Origin: Parvularculaceae bacterium
GTDB lineage: Bacteria; Pseudomonadota; Alphaproteobacteria; Caulobacterales; Parvularculaceae
Length of the DNA stretch: 8,747 nucleotides
Direction of reading: 5' to 3'
Assembly: GCA_004213235.1 (NCBI GenBank)
Contig: SHAI01000103.1
Span: 1-8,747 of the forward strand
Shown here: positions 6,303 through 8,747 of the stretch, one piece after another
Position numbering within the stretch: position 1 is the stretch's first letter
Layout: each line of letters begins with the position of its first letter
Position numbers and translations under genes: made by a program
Notes under the pieces: generated by a model
Told to the model about the DNA's origin: nothing
What the model saw: the letters and a program-made list of their open reading frames with translations, nothing else
The model's database searches: none

Positions 6303-6651
6303 GCTAAATACGATGAGTTCTGCGGTCATCGCGGGTCGGCAGAAAAGAAATGCGCTTACACCCGTCCTATCGGGCTTGGATGGGGATGAAGGTGATCAAA
6401 ACCCGAGCCATTGCTGAAGAGCATGAGGTTCTCATTAAGCGGGCACTTTGTTTCTGGTGACTTTACAATAGAGAAACTTTCCCCATATAAAGAACGTAAC
6501 AAGAACTGAAAGAACATGCTCAGCGCGAAAATTGTGCTTCTGGACAGGTTCCGATCCGTTTTGAGTTGCAATAGTCGGCGTTTCAGTGGCGAATGTTAGC
6601 AATCCCACTTACGGTACAAAAATCACTTGAGCATACCTGGAAAGATGCAAA
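6303..6651. other. Non-coding, AT-richer stretch between integrase remnant and Panacea gene
   Basis: About 350 bases without a gene I can support. A 36-codon plus-strand frame (6350-6460) has no ribosome binding site. A minus-strand frame (6571-6356) has neither family features nor a good start signal. The stretch is visibly richer in A and T than the channel gene to the left and probably contains the junction where the integrase was cut. The promoter of the following Panacea gene should lie in its right part, but I see no convincing -35/-10 pair. Confidence 0.4.
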
Positions 6652-7128
6652 ATGCCGGACCATTCACCACTTGCAATAGCGAATGAGTTTCTTCGCCGAT
6701 GCGCAGAATCTGTCTGGCCGGCTCAAATGAAAATCCAGAAGCTTGCTTACATTGCGCACGGCTGGAATTTGGCGATTAATGATTCAGCTCTAATCGATGA
6801 GGCTCCTGAAGCTTGGGACAATGGCCCAGTATTCCGTGGCATTTGGAATCATGTACGCGATCACGGGTATCGCGGCGAAAACTGTATTCTAATTGATCCC
6901 AAGTCCAAGTCGGAATTCGAAGCGGAACTCAGCGCCGGAGAACAAGCCGTAGTCGAACATGTTTGGCGACGTTATGGCCATATGGATGCGAAAGAACTTT
7001 CCGATTTAACGCATGAACCAGACACGCCATGGTCTGAAGCCTATCTTCAGCGCGGCAGAAACGCTCATCTGTCTAATGACAGAATAAAAGAACATTACAC
7101 AAATATCGCAATAACTTCGCGTGGCTGA
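6652..7128 (+). CDS. Panacea-domain (SocA/DUF4065-like) protein, candidate antitoxin
   Basis: The 158-residue protein shows the Panacea/DUF4065 pattern. It has an N-terminal helix with MKIQKLAYIAHGWNLAI (residues 26-42), then the short acidic block DEAPEAWDNGPVFRGIW (49-65), which matches the family's EAWxxGPV core, and a C-terminal acidic and helical region ending in HTPW-like TPWSEAY (about 124-130). Panacea proteins include Caulobacter SocA, an adaptor that hands the toxin SocB to ClpXP, and the PanA antitoxins that neutralise many unrelated toxins encoded next door; some of those toxins act on membranes. The ATG at 6652 is supported by TGGAAAG (6638-6644). The stop overlaps the next gene by 8 bases. 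The domain is near certain; the antitoxin role is inferred from family and context. Base composition is more AT-rich than the flanking core genes, consistent with acquisition. Confidence 0.85.
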   Translation: MPDHSPLAIANEFLRRCAESVWPAQMKIQKLAYIAHGWNLAINDSALIDEAPEAWDNGPVFRGIWNHVRDHGYRGENCILIDPKSKSEFEAELSAGEQAVVEHVWRRYGHMDAKELSDLTHEPDTPWSEAYLQRGRNAHLSNDRIKEHYTNIAITSRG

Positions 7129-7534
7129 TAAAGATCAAGACCCTCCCACCCTTGAAGACATTGATCGCGCGCCCCTCCAGCCCGCGAGGAAGCGGCTTCC
7201 TACGCCTGAAGAATCTGACGCGATTTGGTCTCGTTTTCACGAGGTGGCTCGTCGTAATTTTGAGCTGGAAGAAGAAATCTCAAAACTAAAGCGTGAACAC
7301 CGTACTGCTGATATCCTGAACGATCTGGCAAAACCAGCCGCGACAAATGCATTTCGCTTCATGTGCGCCTACGCGGCAATTGTCGGCGTAATTGTTTTAC
7401 TGGACGGTGCAAACGCTTTTGGTTTCGACCTCGAACCAGAATTGATGCAAATCTTGGTGGGGAGTACTGCGGTGACGGTAATTGGATTATTTGCTTCTGT
7501 TCTGACAGGTATTTTCATTTCACGGCCTAAATGA
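7121..7534 (+). CDS. Coiled-coil, two-helix membrane protein; candidate partner (toxin?) of the Panacea protein
   Basis: I do not recognise a named family. The 137-residue product has a proline-rich acidic N-terminus (1-30), a charged helical stretch likely to form a coiled coil (about 31-62, FELEEEISKLKREH), and two hydrophobic segments (about 77-96 and 111-133) separated by a short loop rich in acidic residues. It ends SRPK directly after the second segment. A hairpin in the inner membrane with the long N-terminal part in the cytoplasm is the likely topology. The GTG start at 7121 lies inside the end of the Panacea gene (8-base overlap) and has no Shine-Dalgarno site, so translation is probably coupled. 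This gives partners a fixed ratio, as in toxin-antitoxin operons. By analogy with membrane-acting toxins of Panacea systems it could depolarise membranes, but nothing in the sequence proves toxicity. Confidence 0.75.
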   Translation: MADKDQDPPTLEDIDRAPLQPARKRLPTPEESDAIWSRFHEVARRNFELEEEISKLKREHRTADILNDLAKPAATNAFRFMCAYAAIVGVIVLLDGANAFGFDLEPELMQILVGSTAVTVIGLFASVLTGIFISRPK

Positions 7535-7644
7535 AAATAGTTGCTTCCTTTCTCCTCGGTATTTTCTTTTTAGCATACAGGTTGGAGATTGACATGGAAT
7601 GCGTCGCTTTGGGCGTTGAGTTGGCTAATCCAGACATGTTGTGA
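7531..7644 (+). CDS. Small hydrophobic ORF (37 aa) coupled to the membrane protein gene
   Basis: The ATG at 7531-7533 overlaps the TGA of the previous gene at 7532-7534 as ATGA, the classic arrangement for translational coupling. The product begins MKIVASFLLGIFFLAYRLEI, a basic start and one hydrophobic segment long enough for a membrane span or a signal anchor. A short, mildly acidic tail ending NPDML follows, then TGA at 7642-7644. No family is recognised. The same frame stays open after this stop to 7864-7866, so the ORF may be a longer gene broken by a nonsense mutation. The overlap and hydrophobic profile favour a real third gene of the cassette, but 37 codons is short enough for chance. 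Confidence 0.45.
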   Translation: MKIVASFLLGIFFLAYRLEIDMECVALGVELANPDML

Positions 7645-7849
7645 ACCTGCCGGACCGTTGTAAATCGACTTTCGGATGACGAAGTCACCGACGAATTGGC
7701 ATGGAGGTTGCCACCCGCGCGGGCGGTGTATCGCGATAAATATCATTCTATGACTCCGGTCTGGTTTTGGCGTATAGGCTGCGCGGGGTTTCCCGTCTTT
7801 TGCTTTTCTGCGGGAATCCAGAGGCGTTGGTCAGATTTTGGAGATGTGA
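7645..7849. other. Spacer between the accessory cassette and the PrnB-like gene
   Basis: About 205 bases without an independently supported gene. In the frame of the small upstream ORF the stretch is free of stops and its first half reads like protein (VVNRLSDDEVTDELAWRLPP). The second half contains a short CGGG-GTTT-CCCG hairpin (7784-7795) followed by TCTTTT, a weak terminator candidate for the cassette. The island's right junction probably lies in or near here. The last bases carry the ribosome binding site of the next gene. Confidence 0.35.
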
Positions 7850-8747
7850 ATGAGCCGTGCCGCTGAACAATTCGATGCGTGGATCCGGTCTTCCTTTGTG
7901 GAGATGAACACCGCGCTTGAAGAGCTTTATATTGCCTTGCCCGACCCGGGACAGGTCGATGGCGTCGGCGATGACATCAAAGCGCAACTGGCGCGCGAGG
8001 GGCGGGCTTTAATCTCACCGCTTGCCGAAGAGGGGAACACAGACAAACAGTTTGATGCCGCGTTTGATGTCCTCGGCAATCTGGGCATGTTCATGGCGGC
8101 GTTGCGCCGTCATGAGTTAACCAATCCAGAACGTGAAGCACAATCGCCGTTTGAAGAATGCTCCGCCCTCGGTATGCACATTGCCGCTTCGATCGGCACG
8201 GTGCCGCGCTTCGCCACCGCGCATCTTACGACCCATAATAAAGCGATAAATGGCATTCAAAAACGTTTTACATCCCTTGCGGACGAAAAACTGTTCATCG
8301 ATACCAATCTGCTCGGCATTCTGGCGTTCAAGCGGGCTGGTGCGGCGCTCATGAAAATACCGCCCATGGGGGTTTCTGCAACGGGTAGCGCGGAACTGTT
8401 GGAAGAAGCCAGGGCCGCACTGGAGCGCGCGGTGCGGCATAACAAAGTCTTGTTCGACCAGCTGAACGTCCGCAATTTTTTCCATTCTGTGCGGCCTTAT
8501 TATAAACCCTACAGGGTCGGGAAGGAAATTTATCGCGGGGCGAACGCGGGCGATTTTGCAGAAATCAATCAGATTGATCTGCTGCTTGGGTTATGCCGCG
8601 GGAATGATCCGTATTACGCGCAAATTCTTGAAGAGAAAATTCTCTTCATGATGCCGGAGGATCAGATATCCTTGCGCAAATGCCTTGGCATGCGCCCATT
8701 ACTTGATGATTTTTGCGATGCGGCGGCGACATCGCCCGGCGAGACAT
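7850..8747 (+). CDS. PrnB-like / DUF1864 protein of the indoleamine 2,3-dioxygenase haem superfamily (3' end beyond window)
   Basis: An uninterrupted frame of 299 codons runs from ATG 7850 to the window end. GGAG at 7840-7843, six bases upstream, fixes the start. The product is helical and soluble, without a signal peptide. Two blocks resemble PrnB, the pyrrolnitrin-pathway enzyme that rearranges 7-chlorotryptophan: LGNLGMFMAALRRHEL (about 81-96; PrnB FFLGSLKRH) and RPYYKPYRVGKEIYRG at 215-230 (PrnB RPFYEPIRVGGQSYLG). PrnB shares the fold of indoleamine and tryptophan dioxygenases, with haem held by a histidine near the C-terminus (His313 of 361 in PrnB). That part lies beyond the window, so haem binding cannot be checked. 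No other pyrrolnitrin genes are in view, so pyrrolnitrin synthesis is not implied; an indole- or tryptophan-related oxidation is a guess. Composition resembles the core genes on the left rather than the accessory cassette. Confidence 0.8.
   Translation, partial: MSRAAEQFDAWIRSSFVEMNTALEELYIALPDPGQVDGVGDDIKAQLAREGRALISPLAEEGNTDKQFDAAFDVLGNLGMFMAALRRHELTNPEREAQSPFEECSALGMHIAASIGTVPRFATAHLTTHNKAINGIQKRFTSLADEKLFIDTNLLGILAFKRAGAALMKIPPMGVSATGSAELLEEARAALERAVRHNKVLFDQLNVRNFFHSVRPYYKPYRVGKEIYRGANAGDFAEINQIDLLLGLCRGNDPYYAQILEEKILFMMPEDQISLRKCLGMRPLLDDFCDAAATSPGET

Noticed and set aside
5922..6329. A 135-residue minus-strand frame as an intact gene
   Set aside because: Its C-terminal half is the antisense translation of the tRNA-Gly gene and the hairpin before it; only the part from about 6302 to 6171 resembles a protein family.
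6350..6460. 36-codon plus-strand frame beginning MRLHPSYRAWMGMK
   Set aside because: The start faintly recalls phage HNH-type proteins, but there is no Shine-Dalgarno site and no support beyond a few residues.
6356..6571. 71-residue minus-strand frame
   Set aside because: No recognisable domain and an ending of the kind seen in spurious translations of intergenic DNA; no supporting start signal.
7639..7647. TGA at 7642 as a selenocysteine codon
   Set aside because: No clear hairpin of the bacterial insertion type follows, and the small ORF belongs to no known selenoprotein family.
7808..7816. GCGGGAATC as a partner att site of the tRNA T arm
   Set aside because: It matches only nine bases and in inverted orientation, which does not suit a direct att repeat.
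8117..8485. 122-residue minus-strand frame at the right end
   Set aside because: It lies fully antisense to the PrnB-like gene, which has family similarity and a ribosome binding site.
1..8747. CRISPR array
   Set aside because: No regularly spaced repeats of 25-40 bases with unique spacers are present; the only tandem arrays have 6- or 15-bp periods.

Overview
The window looks like chromosomal DNA of an alphaproteobacterium. A long SUV3-type RNA helicase is followed by an overlapping Hsp15-like S4 gene and sits divergent from rpmB (ribosomal protein L28); I know this arrangement from alphaproteobacteria. The tRNA-Gly(TCC), a UPF0126/TRIC channel gene and moderately GC-rich coding fit that. 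No genus can be named from the sequence alone.

Left part (about 1-3742, minus strand): a two-gene RNA-metabolism operon. The helicase gene (572-3742) is read first. It is joined by a GTGA stop/start overlap to a small S4-domain protein resembling the heat-shock protein Hsp15 (120-575). A possible start of another minus-strand gene lies at the very left edge. Middle part (3743-5857, plus strand): a divergent intergenic region holds a good promoter candidate overlapping a 15-bp inverted repeat. It is followed by rpmB, a six-helix membrane protein resembling the YhhQ/VUT (queuosine-precursor transporter) family, a short tandem array of 15-bp units, and a two-repeat UPF0126/TRIC-type cation channel protein.

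Right part (about 5940-7850): a tRNA-Gly(TCC) gene with its own promoter candidate is followed by the decayed C-terminal end of a tyrosine recombinase, an AT-richer non-coding stretch, and a compact accessory cassette. The cassette holds a Panacea-domain (SocA/DUF4065-like) protein, an overlapping coiled-coil plus two-helix membrane protein, and a previously easy-to-miss 37-residue hydrophobic ORF that starts in an ATGA overlap. Panacea proteins are known antitoxins of very diverse toxins, so this looks like a candidate toxin-antitoxin or defence module in the remains of a tRNA-anchored island. It is the most interesting element of the window.

Right edge (7850 to the end, plus strand): a gene cut by the window encodes a PrnB-like (DUF1864) member of the indoleamine 2,3-dioxygenase haem superfamily. 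It has a good Shine-Dalgarno site and uninterrupted reading frame. The expected haem-ligand region lies beyond the window end.
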